Positions 1 to 8,352 of a DNA stretch of 64,000 bases are shown piece by piece (position 1 is the first letter of the stretch; the number at the start of each line of letters is the position of its first letter). Under the pieces are notes generated by a model that saw only the letters and a list, made by a program, of their open reading frames with translations, searched no databases and was not told the DNA's origin. Source of the DNA: Isosphaera pallida ATCC 43644 (GTDB lineage: Bacteria > Planctomycetota > Planctomycetia > Isosphaerales > Isosphaeraceae); NCBI RefSeq assembly GCF_000186345.1, contig NC_014962.1, forward strand, positions 4,306,450 to 4,370,449, given 5' to 3'. The position numbers and the translations under genes were made by a program.

Positions 1-1770
1 TTCGCGCTGCGGTTTAAGTTCCTCGTGGTGCTGATGACCCTGGTTGTGGTGATTGCGACCTACCCCCTGGCCCTTGGGGTCGGCTTCAATCTGATCCCCC
101 GCGACGACCAGAGCGAGTTTGAGGTGGTCTTCACTACCCCCGAAGGGTACACCCTCAAACGCACCGACGAGGTCACCGCCGAAATCGAGGCCCGTCTGCG
201 AGAGCAGATCCGCGACATGAAGTACATGTACACTTCGATTGGCAACGCCGTCTCCGGCGGCATTGCCTCTTCGGAGGGGGACGTCACGAAGTCGTCGATC
301 TACATTCGTTTGAAGGACCTTGAGGAACGTTCGCCTGGGGTGACCCAATTCAACCAACAGGAGATCGCGCGGAAGATTCTGCTGGACTATCCCGAATTGC
401 GTTCCAGCGTCAACGACGTCTCGCCGTTCCAGGGCGGTTCACGAGGCCAGACCTTCCAGGTCAATCTGGCCGGTCCCGACCTGGAGAAGTTGGAGGAGCT
501 GGCCCGCCAACTGGCCGACAAGCTGGCGGCCACCGGCAACGTGACCGACCTGGATACCTCGTTGACCCTGCGCAAGCCAGAATTGCAAGTGCGGGTGGAC
601 CGCGAGGCGGCCAGCGACCTTGGGGTGCAGGTTGGCGTGGTGGCCGACTCGCTGAGGGCACTGGTGGGTGGCATCAAAGTCTCCAAGTTCCGCGATGGTC
701 CCGAACAGTACGACGTTTGGCTTCGCGCCACCAAGATCGATCGCCAGGATGAGCGCGCCTTGCTGAGATTGACCATCCCTTCGACCATGATGGGCCTGGT
801 CCGCCTGGAGAGTCTGGCCGAACTTGAATTCGAACTGGGCCCTACCGAGATCGAACGGTACAACCGCGAGCGAATCGTCACCGTGCTGGCCAACCCCAAG
901 CAAGGCATGGCGCTGGGCGAACTGGTCAAACTCACCACCAGCCTCCTCGATCCCAACTCAACCAATCCCGACCGCCTCGAACTGCCGCCGGGCTACTCGT
1001 TCCGGTTCACCGGTCAGGCCGAGACCCTGGCCGAACTGTTCAGATACTTTGCGATTGCCTTTTTCCTGTCAGTCACCTTCATGTATTTGATCCTGGCCGC
1101 CCAGTTCGAGAGCTGGTCGCAGCCGGTGGCCATCTTGATGTCGCTGCCGGTCACGGTCCCGTTCGGCTTACTGTCGATGATCCTGTTCCAAACCCCGATG
1201 GACCTGTACGCCATGTTCGGGCTGTTCATGCTGGTGGGGATCGTCAAGAAGAACGGCATTCTCCAAATCGATGCCACCAACCAATTCCGCGCTGCCGGTA
1301 TGAACCGTCATCAAGCGATCCTCGAAGCCAACCATACCCGTCTGCGGCCGATCTTGATGACCACCTTCATGCTAGTAGCCGCGATGATCCCCCTGGCGCT
1401 GGGCCAAGGACCGGGTTCGGGGTCGCGGGCGAGCATGGCTAAGGTCATTATTGGTGGCCAGGTGCTCTCGTTGGTTCTGGCCCTGGTGGTCACACCGGTG
1501 TTCTACGTCTATCTCGACCAACTGCGCAACCTCATGCGGAAGTCTCCCTTCCGGCTCACCGTGGAACGCCAAACTCATTCGCTGAACGCATCGGATCAAC
1601 CGGCTCGGCCAGTCCCGGTCATGGCGAGGGTATTCGAAAGTTCCCATTCTCTACCCCACGACAACGGCCACGGCTACGGGAATGGTCACGGGTTGCGAAG
1701 CCCTGTCGAACCGTCGGAACCTTACGAGCGTCCGGTCGGTTCCTCGGCGGCCAAAAGCTCGGCGGATTGA
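1..1770 (+). CDS. RND-family efflux transporter permease, C-terminal half (5' truncated by window)
   Basis: This is the second half of an inner-membrane proton-driven RND efflux pump subunit (AcrB/MdtB-like), which works with a membrane-fusion protein and an outer-membrane channel. The frame is open from base 1, so the start lies outside the window; 589 codons are visible. A membrane segment (about residues 8-28) is followed by a large periplasmic porter/docking region (about 30-335), then a cluster of five membrane segments (about 345-505) that includes GIVKKNGIL, the usual RND signature near TM11. The tail after about residue 510 is hydrophilic and ends in a Gly/His-rich stretch. It converges tail-to-tail with the next gene, with 13 bases between the stops. 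The substrate cannot be told from this half. Confidence 0.93.
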   Translation, partial: FALRFKFLVVLMTLVVVIATYPLALGVGFNLIPRDDQSEFEVVFTTPEGYTLKRTDEVTAEIEARLREQIRDMKYMYTSIGNAVSGGIASSEGDVTKSSIYIRLKDLEERSPGVTQFNQQEIARKILLDYPELRSSVNDVSPFQGGSRGQTFQVNLAGPDLEKLEELARQLADKLAATGNVTDLDTSLTLRKPELQVRVDREAASDLGVQVGVVADSLRALVGGIKVSKFRDGPEQYDVWLRATKIDRQDERALLRLTIPSTMMGLVRLESLAELEFELGPTEIERYNRERIVTVLANPKQGMALGELVKLTTSLLDPNSTNPDRLELPPGYSFRFTGQAETLAELFRYFAIAFFLSVTFMYLILAAQFESWSQPVAILMSLPVTVPFGLLSMILFQTPMDLYAMFGLFMLVGIVKKNGILQIDATNQFRAAGMNRHQAILEANHTRLRPILMTTFMLVAAMIPLALGQGPGSGSRASMAKVIIGGQVLSLVLALVVTPVFYVYLDQLRNLMRKSPFRLTVERQTHSLNASDQPARPVPVMARVFESSHSLPHDNGHGYGNGHGLRSPVEPSEPYERPVGSSAAKSSAD

Positions 1771-1783
1771 CGTTGTTTCAACT

Positions 1784-3181
1784 TCAATTCACAACGACGT
1801 TTCCGCCACACCCGGCTTCGCTGGCTCTACCTGTCTGGTTCGGGTGTGGCGGTCGCAACGCCTCTCGGTTTTCTCTCTCGTTGGTCATTGAGACCGAGGT
1901 GGAAGTCCCGGCTTCGGACGACAAGGAGGAGTCACCAATCGTTTCATCCTCCGCGTTTCCAGGAAAGCGGCTTGGGCTCGTCGGATTGCTCAGTTCCTCA
2001 TCCACCACCGTTGGCTCGAGTTCCTCCTGTACGTCGGAGGTTTCGACGGCCTCCGTTTCCGCAACCGCCGTCCAAACAACTGCCGCGGTAGGCGAGCCGA
2101 CCGGCTCGCCTGCCACGCAACGCGGAGCCTTCGTCCAAAGCGACCGCGCCACAATCGAGACTCCCAGCACGCCACCCCAAACCGCCAAGGGCATCCACAT
2201 TCCTTCGGTTGTGACCCATTGGCCCGCGTTGAACCAACCAAAGAGGCGACGCCCCTCGAACATCCCAAGGAAGGCGGCCCCGGCGTACCAGCACAGGGGA
2301 GTGATCCAACCCAGGATCGGACGCCAACGAGTCAACCCCGCGCCCAAAAGGATCAAAGGCGCGGCGAGGGCCGCGACGATCCAAGCGGTTCGCCATCCTA
2401 GGAACAGCCCGGTCAACATCGAGGCCATCGGCAAACCGATCGGATGCCCCAAGGTGGGCCGCGTCCCACGCGAAGGCCACCAGGGGCTCAACGCCAGACC
2501 AATCAAAGCCCCCCCTAGCAAACCCGTCGCCGACCAAACCAACGTCCCCTTCCAGCCCGTCGCCCCACTTCCCAGCCACGCCTCCGCGCCGTGGGGCACC
2601 ACCATGTACGCCGGCGCGATCAACGGCAAGGCCAACCCCAACGCCAAGCCGAAGGCGACGAATCGCCACGGCGGCGAGAAGCCGTCGGAGTCGATCAAAC
2701 TTAAGCCGATAAGTTGATACATTAACCAGGCTTGGCCGATCGCCAGCGCGATCAGATCCCACTTGGCGTACCACAACACCCAAACGACCCCGGCGTAGGC
2801 ATTGGGTTGACGGAGCGGGAGATTGGCTCCGCCCGAGTCGAGCAGGCGAAAGCCCAAAGCGAAGAGCGCCACGGTGACGATCGCCTCGACGAGGGGGTAA
2901 CGGGGCGAAATAGCTCCTTTGCAAGCGCGGCAACGTCCTCCCAACAAAAACCAGCCGAGGATCGGCAAATTGTCGCGCGAGCGGATCTCGGTGTTGCAAC
3001 CCGGGCAGTGGGACCGTCCGGAAAGCACCTGGAGCCCCCGGGGCATCCGGTAGACCACCACGTTGAGAAAGCTGCCGAGGACGGCGGCCATCGCCGCCAA
3101 CCACGCCCAGGTCAAAACTGTCATCGCTCGGATGTTCCAGAGCGTGACCGGGTCAAGGTCGGAATAAGGATCGTTGAGCAT
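1784..3181 (-). CDS. Prepilin peptidase (A24-like) membrane protein, second catalytic Asp not found
   Basis: A polytopic membrane protein of 465 residues. The N-terminal part matches the methyltransferase/zinc domain of type IV prepilin peptidases: GSFLNVVVYRMP, then Cys pairs C59-x2-C62 and C84-x2-C87 around the conserved NLPILGW stretch, then SPRYPLVE. The A24 peptidase region has an Asp in LIDSDG (D164), but where the family carries GxGDxK before the following helix this protein reads LGHPIGLPMASM (about 245-256). Peptidase activity is therefore doubtful. It is much longer than the usual 230-290 residues because of extra membrane segments and an acidic tail. I chose the ATG at 3181; the open frame continues upstream to 3868, but that part overlaps the neighbouring gene and reads as low-complexity. 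It probably follows the ABC permease/CPBP gene in one transcript (80-base gap). Confidence 0.8.
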   Translation of the reverse strand: MLNDPYSDLDPVTLWNIRAMTVLTWAWLAAMAAVLGSFLNVVVYRMPRGLQVLSGRSHCPGCNTEIRSRDNLPILGWFLLGGRCRACKGAISPRYPLVEAIVTVALFALGFRLLDSGGANLPLRQPNAYAGVVWVLWYAKWDLIALAIGQAWLMYQLIGLSLIDSDGFSPPWRFVAFGLALGLALPLIAPAYMVVPHGAEAWLGSGATGWKGTLVWSATGLLGGALIGLALSPWWPSRGTRPTLGHPIGLPMASMLTGLFLGWRTAWIVAALAAPLILLGAGLTRWRPILGWITPLCWYAGAAFLGMFEGRRLFGWFNAGQWVTTEGMWMPLAVWGGVLGVSIVARSLWTKAPRCVAGEPVGSPTAAVVWTAVAETEAVETSDVQEELEPTVVDEELSNPTSPSRFPGNAEDETIGDSSLSSEAGTSTSVSMTNERENREALRPPHPNQTGRASEAGCGGNVVVN

Positions 3182-3261
3182 CGTTGGGGTGGGAGTCCAA
3201 GGAGAAGGGAGGGGAGGGACCACGCCACACGGATGGATTCGCCGCGTGGAGCTTCCCAAAA

Positions 3262-5634
3262 TCATGCGCCCCTTGGAACCGATCGGTTCGACCGCGTGGC
3301 GAAAACCGCTCCTGTCAGAGCCAGCGCGATCACCAAAGCGGCGGTTGCCAGGATCGGCCAGGGCAGATGAATCGTTTCCTCCAGACCAATTCCCCACGCT
3401 TTGAGTTTGGGTTCGAGCAGGAACAGCGCCACCAAAAGCCCGTTGTGGGTCAAATGGAGCAGCATCCCCGGCCCTACCGAGCCGCTTTGTGCCCTCAACC
3501 AACCCAAGACCAGGCCCAACATTGTCGAGGGAATCAAACGTTCGGGCAACAATCCGATCGGCAGCACGAAATGAAATAGGCCGAACAGGAGACCGGTCAG
3601 GCCAATCGTCGCGGCCTCGGAGAACCGCCGGCGTAGCGAGGTGAACATCATCCCTCGAAAGAAGAGTTCCTCGGTCGCGGCTGGCAGCAACGCCAACGCC
3701 AGCACCAGCCAGGGCCAGGCAACCGCTTCGCGGAGTTGCGTGTTGCGGGTTTGAACCAACCCCAGGGTCTCCTCGCCCACGCCACCCAACCCCAGACCCC
3801 GCACCCAGACCGCTGCCTCGTGCGCGAACGGCCAGAGGCTCATGCCCAGCGCCAACGCGACCAGCCACCAGACTCGTCCCTGCGACGGTTTCAGCGCCAG
3901 CGAAGCGTTAGGGTTTGATCGGGTCGCCACCAGCACCACGGCGGGAATCGCTAAGAAGATCACCGCCTGGGCAACCGAAGCGGCCACCAACCGCGCGGTC
4001 AGATCCTCCCCCACCCAACCAGGGATCAAGCCGCTGGAAAACAGGTAGGCCGGAAACGCCGCGGCCGTCGCCACCAGCACCCACGAGGGCGATGGAAGAG
4101 GCGCGGGGCGAGCCGGGCGGGACGATTCGGCGTCAGAGGGCAAATCGTCGGAACGATCCGCGGAATCGTTGTGGTCAGCTGCCTCAACGGCGTCGCGTTG
4201 GGTCGTCAAACCGTCCAGGGCGGCCTCGTCGCTTTCGAGACCGCCCGAGGTGGGCACCGCCTCAGCTCCAAAGACCCGCGCCGCCAGCGCCAGGGCGATC
4301 CCGGCGTAGATCAACGTAAGAACCACGACCACCCCGGCCAGCGCGGGGTCGGCCTGGTTGTTAAGCGCGTCGCGGGCCAGCAGCACCACGTTGAGCAGGG
4401 GGACCGCCGCCAGCGTGGGAGTGAGCGCTAGGCCGGGCATCAACGCGGCGAACCCCGGAGCCAGCGATACTAGCATGAGCGGAATCAGGTACGCCTGAGC
4501 CTCCTTAAAACTTCGAGCGATGCTGGTCAACCCCATCAGCACCGCTGAAAAGAAGGAGGCGAAGACCAAAAGCAGGCCAAACACCTGAAGGATCGCCCAA
4601 CCGGTCAACCCCCCCGTGCCGAATAGCGCGCGGCCCAGGCCGGTGAGTCCCAAGGTCAAACCCATTGCGACCAAATTGACCGTTGCCGTCAGCAGCGCGA
4701 CCAGCACCACCGCGGCGTATTTCGAGAGCAAAAGCAGGAACCGGGGGGTCGGAGCGGCGATCAAGATTTCCATAGTCCCCCGCTCGCGTTCGCCGGCGGT
4801 CAGGTCGATTGCCGGATAAACCGCGCCGGTGATCGTCATAAGGATCAGCACCAGCGGCACCAGCGCTGCCAACGAGACCGCGCCGCCCGCCTCACCGCTT
4901 GAGACCGTGCGTCCGGTGAGCGTCACCGGCGGGCGTTGCCGCCCCAGGGCGGTTGCGAGGACGGCGAGGTTGGCCTTGGTGGTCCACGCCTCCAGGAACT
5001 CGACGGCCAGGCCGCCCATCCGCGTGCCCTCCAGGGTGACGACCTCCCAACTCAGGCCACCCTCGGGGGCATCGTCGATCCGTACCCAGGCGTCGATCTG
5101 ATACGACCGCAACGCCGCGTCCAACTCTTCGAACCCACCCGCCAGGAAGATGGGCGCGACGGCCTGACCGAGCTTTGAAGGCAAGGCGGACCCGCCGGAC
5201 TCAGACCCGGACTCGCCCCCCACCATCCGACCCAGTAACGCCGAGGGGTCGGGCAGACCGGCCCCTAACCGTGGAGGCGGCACGTTTTCCAGGAAGTTCT
5301 GAACCACCCTCGCCCGTTCCGGCGGCCCCACTCCAATGCGGAGTTCGATCGGCCCGGCGTCCCCCTTCGCCACCCCACCCAGCAGAAATTGCTGAAACCC
5401 AACCGCCAGCAACGGGTAAAGCAACAACGGCATCAGAGCCAACGTGATCAGAGTTCGGCGGTCCCGCAGAATCTCCCGGCACTCCTTGAGCGCCATCCGG
5501 CCCCAACGCCCCAACACCCCCCAACCATCCCCCCCTCTTCGATCCCGCCGCGGCGCGGTCTCGGCTTGGCCGGACGAGGACGTGGTGTCCAAATCCGATG
5601 GGGAGAATTCACTCTCATTCGATACGAAGGTCAT
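3262..5634 (-). CDS. ABC transporter permease (NatB-like) fused to CPBP intramembrane protease
   Basis: A 790-residue fusion. The N-terminal part (about 1-430) has one membrane segment near residue 65, an extracytoplasmic domain, then about five membrane segments including AVYPAIDLTAGERERGTMEI, typical of NatB/ABC-2 type permeases. After a polar linker (about 460-510) comes a CPBP (CAAX protease/bacteriocin-processing) domain with its three motifs: EELFFRG near residue 654, FGLFHF, and HLTHNGL. This architecture is known in planctomycetes as an ABC permease/CPBP protein. The gene lies 30 bases downstream of a NatA-like ATPase, so the two very likely form one exporter. The natural substrate is unknown; NatAB-type systems export sodium or peptides, and the protease domain could process or cleave a membrane substrate (inference). 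No clear Shine-Dalgarno precedes the ATG. Confidence 0.9.
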   Translation of the reverse strand: MTFVSNESEFSPSDLDTTSSSGQAETAPRRDRRGGDGWGVLGRWGRMALKECREILRDRRTLITLALMPLLLYPLLAVGFQQFLLGGVAKGDAGPIELRIGVGPPERARVVQNFLENVPPPRLGAGLPDPSALLGRMVGGESGSESGGSALPSKLGQAVAPIFLAGGFEELDAALRSYQIDAWVRIDDAPEGGLSWEVVTLEGTRMGGLAVEFLEAWTTKANLAVLATALGRQRPPVTLTGRTVSSGEAGGAVSLAALVPLVLILMTITGAVYPAIDLTAGERERGTMEILIAAPTPRFLLLLSKYAAVVLVALLTATVNLVAMGLTLGLTGLGRALFGTGGLTGWAILQVFGLLLVFASFFSAVLMGLTSIARSFKEAQAYLIPLMLVSLAPGFAALMPGLALTPTLAAVPLLNVVLLARDALNNQADPALAGVVVVLTLIYAGIALALAARVFGAEAVPTSGGLESDEAALDGLTTQRDAVEAADHNDSADRSDDLPSDAESSRPARPAPLPSPSWVLVATAAAFPAYLFSSGLIPGWVGEDLTARLVAASVAQAVIFLAIPAVVLVATRSNPNASLALKPSQGRVWWLVALALGMSLWPFAHEAAVWVRGLGLGGVGEETLGLVQTRNTQLREAVAWPWLVLALALLPAATEELFFRGMMFTSLRRRFSEAATIGLTGLLFGLFHFVLPIGLLPERLIPSTMLGLVLGWLRAQSGSVGPGMLLHLTHNGLLVALFLLEPKLKAWGIGLEETIHLPWPILATAALVIALALTGAVFATRSNRSVPRGA

Positions 5635-5664
5635 TGGCGGTGGTTCCCGGTCGCAGCGACGCAG

Positions 5665-6453
5665 TCAGGTCAACGGGGCGGGAGGCGCGGCGGACTTCAA
5701 GGAGGTGACAGGGAGTTGACGCCGTGCGCCTACGAGATCGAGGAACATGGCGTGGAGGGAGTGCAGACCGGTTTCAGCTCGGAGCTGTTCGAGCGCCCCC
5801 TGGCGAACGATTCGTCCCCGGTTCAGGAGGCCGAAGCGGTGGCAGAGCCGTTCGGCTTCCTCTAAATGGTGAGTACACAACACCACGGCGAGTTGCCGCG
5901 CTTGGACCAATTCCAGGAATTCTTCGACAATGCGTCGCCCCAGAATATCCAGCCCCAAAGTCGGCTCGTCGAGGAGTAACGCAGTGGGGGCGTGGATCAG
6001 AGCGCGGGCAAGGTTGAGCCGTTGTTTCTGGCCAGTGGACAGGACGCCGCAGCGGCGATCGAGGAAGTCGCCCAGCCCGAAGGCGTCGGCGAACTCGGCG
6101 ATGCGTTGCCGGGCTAATGCGGGGGGCACGGCGTACAGGTCGGCGAAATAGGCGAGAGTCTCGCGTGCGGTCAGCCAGGGATAGACCCCGGTGTTGGCCG
6201 AGACGAGGCCAACCCGCCGCTTAACCTCGGCAGGGTCGCGCTCGGCAGCGAATCCCGCCACCGTAGCGCTCCCCGAGGTGGGACGGATCAGGCCTAAGAG
6301 CATCCGCAACGTGGTGGTCTTGCCCGCGCCGTTGGGTCCCAATAGACCAAAGACCTCGCCGGGAGCCACGGTGAAGCTGACCCGATCGACCGCCTTCAAC
6401 CAATCACCGTGGGGGGTCGCAAACACTTTGGTCAGGTCGCGCACGTCAATCAT
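5665..6453 (-). CDS. ABC transporter ATP-binding protein, NatA-like
   Basis: A 262-residue nucleotide-binding domain that powers the permease encoded 30 bases downstream. Visible motifs are Walker A GPNGAGKTTT, signature LSTGQKQRLNLARAL (LSTGQ, a variant of LSGGQ common in NatA/CcmA-type ATPases), Walker B ALLLDEPTLGLD, and a switch His in LCTHHLEEAE. The start was set at the ATG at 6453, which begins MIDVRDLTKVF, the expected first strand of an ABC domain; the frame is open upstream to 6549 but the extra residues look non-coding. The gene follows a STAS-domain gene in the same direction, 100 bases away, so co-transcription is possible. Function as half of an ABC-2 export system is confident; the substrate is unknown. 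Confidence 0.93.
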   Translation of the reverse strand: MIDVRDLTKVFATPHGDWLKAVDRVSFTVAPGEVFGLLGPNGAGKTTTLRMLLGLIRPTSGSATVAGFAAERDPAEVKRRVGLVSANTGVYPWLTARETLAYFADLYAVPPALARQRIAEFADAFGLGDFLDRRCGVLSTGQKQRLNLARALIHAPTALLLDEPTLGLDILGRRIVEEFLELVQARQLAVVLCTHHLEEAERLCHRFGLLNRGRIVRQGALEQLRAETGLHSLHAMFLDLVGARRQLPVTSLKSAAPPAPLT

Positions 6454-6553
6454 CACCGGAGAGTCCCGATCGCGGTTGAGGTCGCATGAGGCGATCGACT
6501 TGGAGGAACGAAACAGGATTTTGTTTGGATCAATCCACCCCGGTGGCAACCCC

Positions 6554-6970
6554 TCAAACTCTTTCCCCTGATTCCGCGACGGCTCCGCCCGAGTTGGTTG
6601 AGGTCGTCATCAAGGACGACCGCCAGTCAGCCACCATCCGCAAAGCCGACTCCAGGTCTTCGGCAATCCGCAAATGGTCCTTGAGCTTGACCAACTCAAA
6701 CACCTTCTCCAAACGCTGAGGAATCGAATGGAGTACCACAACCCCCCCTGCCTTGAGGCATTCTCGGTGGCAGACCACCAACCAGCCCACCCCGCTGGAC
6801 CCCATGAAGATCACCCCTGAGAGGTCGATCACCACCGCTTGGCCAAACCCAGCCGGCCCCAACATCGGTTCCAAAGGGTTGGGTGGGTCGATGAAATCCA
6901 ATTGGAGAATCTCCCCCTCGCAAGCCACCTGCACCATCCCCTCTTCGAGACGAACCACCTTCAATCGCAT
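6554..6970 (-). CDS. STAS-domain anti-sigma factor antagonist
   Basis: A 138-residue single-domain STAS protein. It has the core pattern AVVIDLSGVIFMGSSGVGWL, where the first Ser of SSGVG aligns with the Ser phosphorylated in SpoIIAA/RsbV-type antagonists, followed by GGVVVLHSIPQRLEKVFELVKL, the usual last strand and helix. Such proteins bind an anti-sigma kinase and release a sigma factor, with phosphorylation as the switch. I chose the ATG at 6970 because GGAGGAG sits about 6-8 bases upstream; an ATG at 7003 is also in frame but has no such site. No kinase or sigma-factor partner is adjacent, which is common for planctomycetes, where partners are scattered. Confidence 0.88.
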   Translation of the reverse strand: MRLKVVRLEEGMVQVACEGEILQLDFIDPPNPLEPMLGPAGFGQAVVIDLSGVIFMGSSGVGWLVVCHRECLKAGGVVVLHSIPQRLEKVFELVKLKDHLRIAEDLESALRMVADWRSSLMTTSTNSGGAVAESGERV

Positions 6971-7352
6971 CGGCCGCTCCTCCTCGTCATCACCACTCTC
7001 CACATGATCGCATGTCGCACCTGCACGTCCGATGATCGCTTCGTCTCGCCGCGGCCCAAATCACCCGATTCCCCAATTGCACTCCCCTCCTCACCACTCG
7101 CTCGCCACCGCGCAATCGCCAATCATCTTCCGCACATTCCCGATCTTCCCAGTGTTCAACAAAATTTCAGAGAAATCGGAGCCGAATTGGGTGGAATGAG
7201 GTTGGGTTCGGGAAGTTCAGTCTTTATGATGGTAAACAAGAGCGGAGCGAAACGCCATGAGCGACGCTAGGTTGGGGGTTGGAGGCGAGGCGTCCAGGTT
7301 CCCAACCGCATGATGGACAAGAGGTTGTGGCGTTCAAATTGGTAGGGCAACG
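6971..7352. other. Divergent intergenic region upstream of the STAS gene and pyrE
   Basis: A 382-base gap between divergent genes that must hold promoters in both directions. I see no convincing gene. It contains a 42-bp element (7242-7283) repeated near 63.5 kb, followed by an inverted repeat ggttggg...cccaacc (7270-7276 with 7301-7307). Somewhat AT-richer DNA lies around 7155-7240. Confidence 0.6.
7242..7283. repeat. 42-bp intergenic element, copy 1 (upstream of pyrE)
   Basis: Begins gcggagcgaaacgccatgag and ends ggttgggggttgga. It matches 63484-63525 at 41 of 42 positions (t/g difference at 7268). In both places the ggttggg inside the element can pair with a cccaacc 25-34 bases downstream, although the intervening loop sequences differ. 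The end is 69 bases before the first pyrE ATG. It could be a regulatory element or a dispersed intergenic repeat; two copies cannot settle which. Confidence 0.85.
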
Positions 7353-7994
7353 ATGAGTGAGGGGGGTGGCTTGAGGGACGTGATGTCGGGATGGGAACCG
7401 TGGCGTGAGGAACTGGCCGACCTGCTCAAGCGGGAGTCGGTTCGACTCGGTTCGTTCACTCTGGCGAGTGGCCGGATGTCGCACTACTACGTGGATGGTC
7501 GTTTGGCGACCCTCTCGGCGCGGGGCGCGGTGTTGATTGGCCGGGGGATGCTCGAGGCGTTGGCGGAGTTTCCCCAAGTCGAGGCCGTGGGCGGCCTCAC
7601 CATGGGGGCCGACCCCATTGTGGGATCGATGCTGGCTTTGGCCGGCGAGTTCGGCCGCCCCAACCTGATCGGGTTCCTCGTGCGCAAGGAGACCAAAGGG
7701 CACGGCACCGGGCGACGCATCGAAGGTCCAATCCGCCCGGGATTGACCGTGGCGATTGTGGACGACGTGGCCACCACCGGCGGCTCCTCGCTCCAGGCGA
7801 TCGAGGAGGTCGAGCGGGCCGGATGCCGGGTTGCGGTCGTCCTGGCGGCGCTGGACCGTCTCGAAGGAGCGGCCGCAAGTTTCGCCGCCCGCCAACTCCC
7901 ATTCCGGCCGCTGCTCACAATCCGCGACTTGGGAATTGAACCACTGCCGTCATCGTCTTATCAGAATCCCCTTGAACGAGGCTATGAACAATAA
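7353..7994 (+). CDS. pyrE: Orotate phosphoribosyltransferase
   Basis: A 213-residue enzyme that makes orotidine 5'-monophosphate from orotate and PRPP, the fifth step of de novo pyrimidine synthesis, in the cytoplasm. Diagnostic stretches are FTLASGRMSHYYVDGR near the N-terminus (orotate-binding side), the flexible-loop region RKETKGHGTGRRIEG, and the PRPP-binding motif VAIVDDVATTGGSS (about 131-144). Length fits the family (200-215). Two ATGs are possible: 7353 (used here) and 7383, the latter with gaggga closely upstream; the family alignment does not decide. It stands alone rather than in a pyr operon, with the 42-bp repeat element upstream. Confidence 0.95.
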   Translation: MSEGGGLRDVMSGWEPWREELADLLKRESVRLGSFTLASGRMSHYYVDGRLATLSARGAVLIGRGMLEALAEFPQVEAVGGLTMGADPIVGSMLALAGEFGRPNLIGFLVRKETKGHGTGRRIEGPIRPGLTVAIVDDVATTGGSSLQAIEEVERAGCRVAVVLAALDRLEGAAASFAARQLPFRPLLTIRDLGIEPLPSSSYQNPLERGYEQ

Positions 7995-8352
7995 ACAATC
8001 CTAGATCCTTTGGATTCCCGCATGATTCAACTGAGCGAACCCTTGGGCCGGTACCGAGAACGTCATTTCTGCATCGTCGCGGACGATGGTTGGCATCTCT
8101 GGATTTGAGTCCACTTCGTTCCGACTTCCGCCCGTTCTGTTCCTGATCGAGCCTGGAGGCTGTCGCCTCGAATCAAGTAATCGTCTCGAACCATCTCCAA
8201 CTCACCCATTCCCCCGTTCTCTTTTGCCATTCCCTGGATTCCTTTGGATGGGATCGAACCGTCTCGAAGACCGGTCTCGATTCCACCGCGCTGGTCTTAA
8301 GAGGACTCCGCCCCCTCGCAATCCCAGCGTCTCCGGGAAGGATGTTCGCCGT
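7995..8352 (+). other. Intergenic region between pyrE and the B12-type regulator gene
   Basis: A 358-base gap. The frame of the downstream regulator is open back to 8086, but the residues there are not family-like and the ATG at 8353 fits better. A 28-codon ORF at 8022-8108 begins MIQLSEPLGRYRER and ends WHLWI; it has no good ribosome-binding site and no known relative I recognise, so it is not called as a gene. Confidence 0.5.

Noticed and set aside
3182-3868. N-terminal extension of the prepilin-peptidase-like frame
   Set aside because: It overlaps the permease/CPBP gene and reads as low-complexity Gly/Arg sequence; the family start fits the ATG at 3181.
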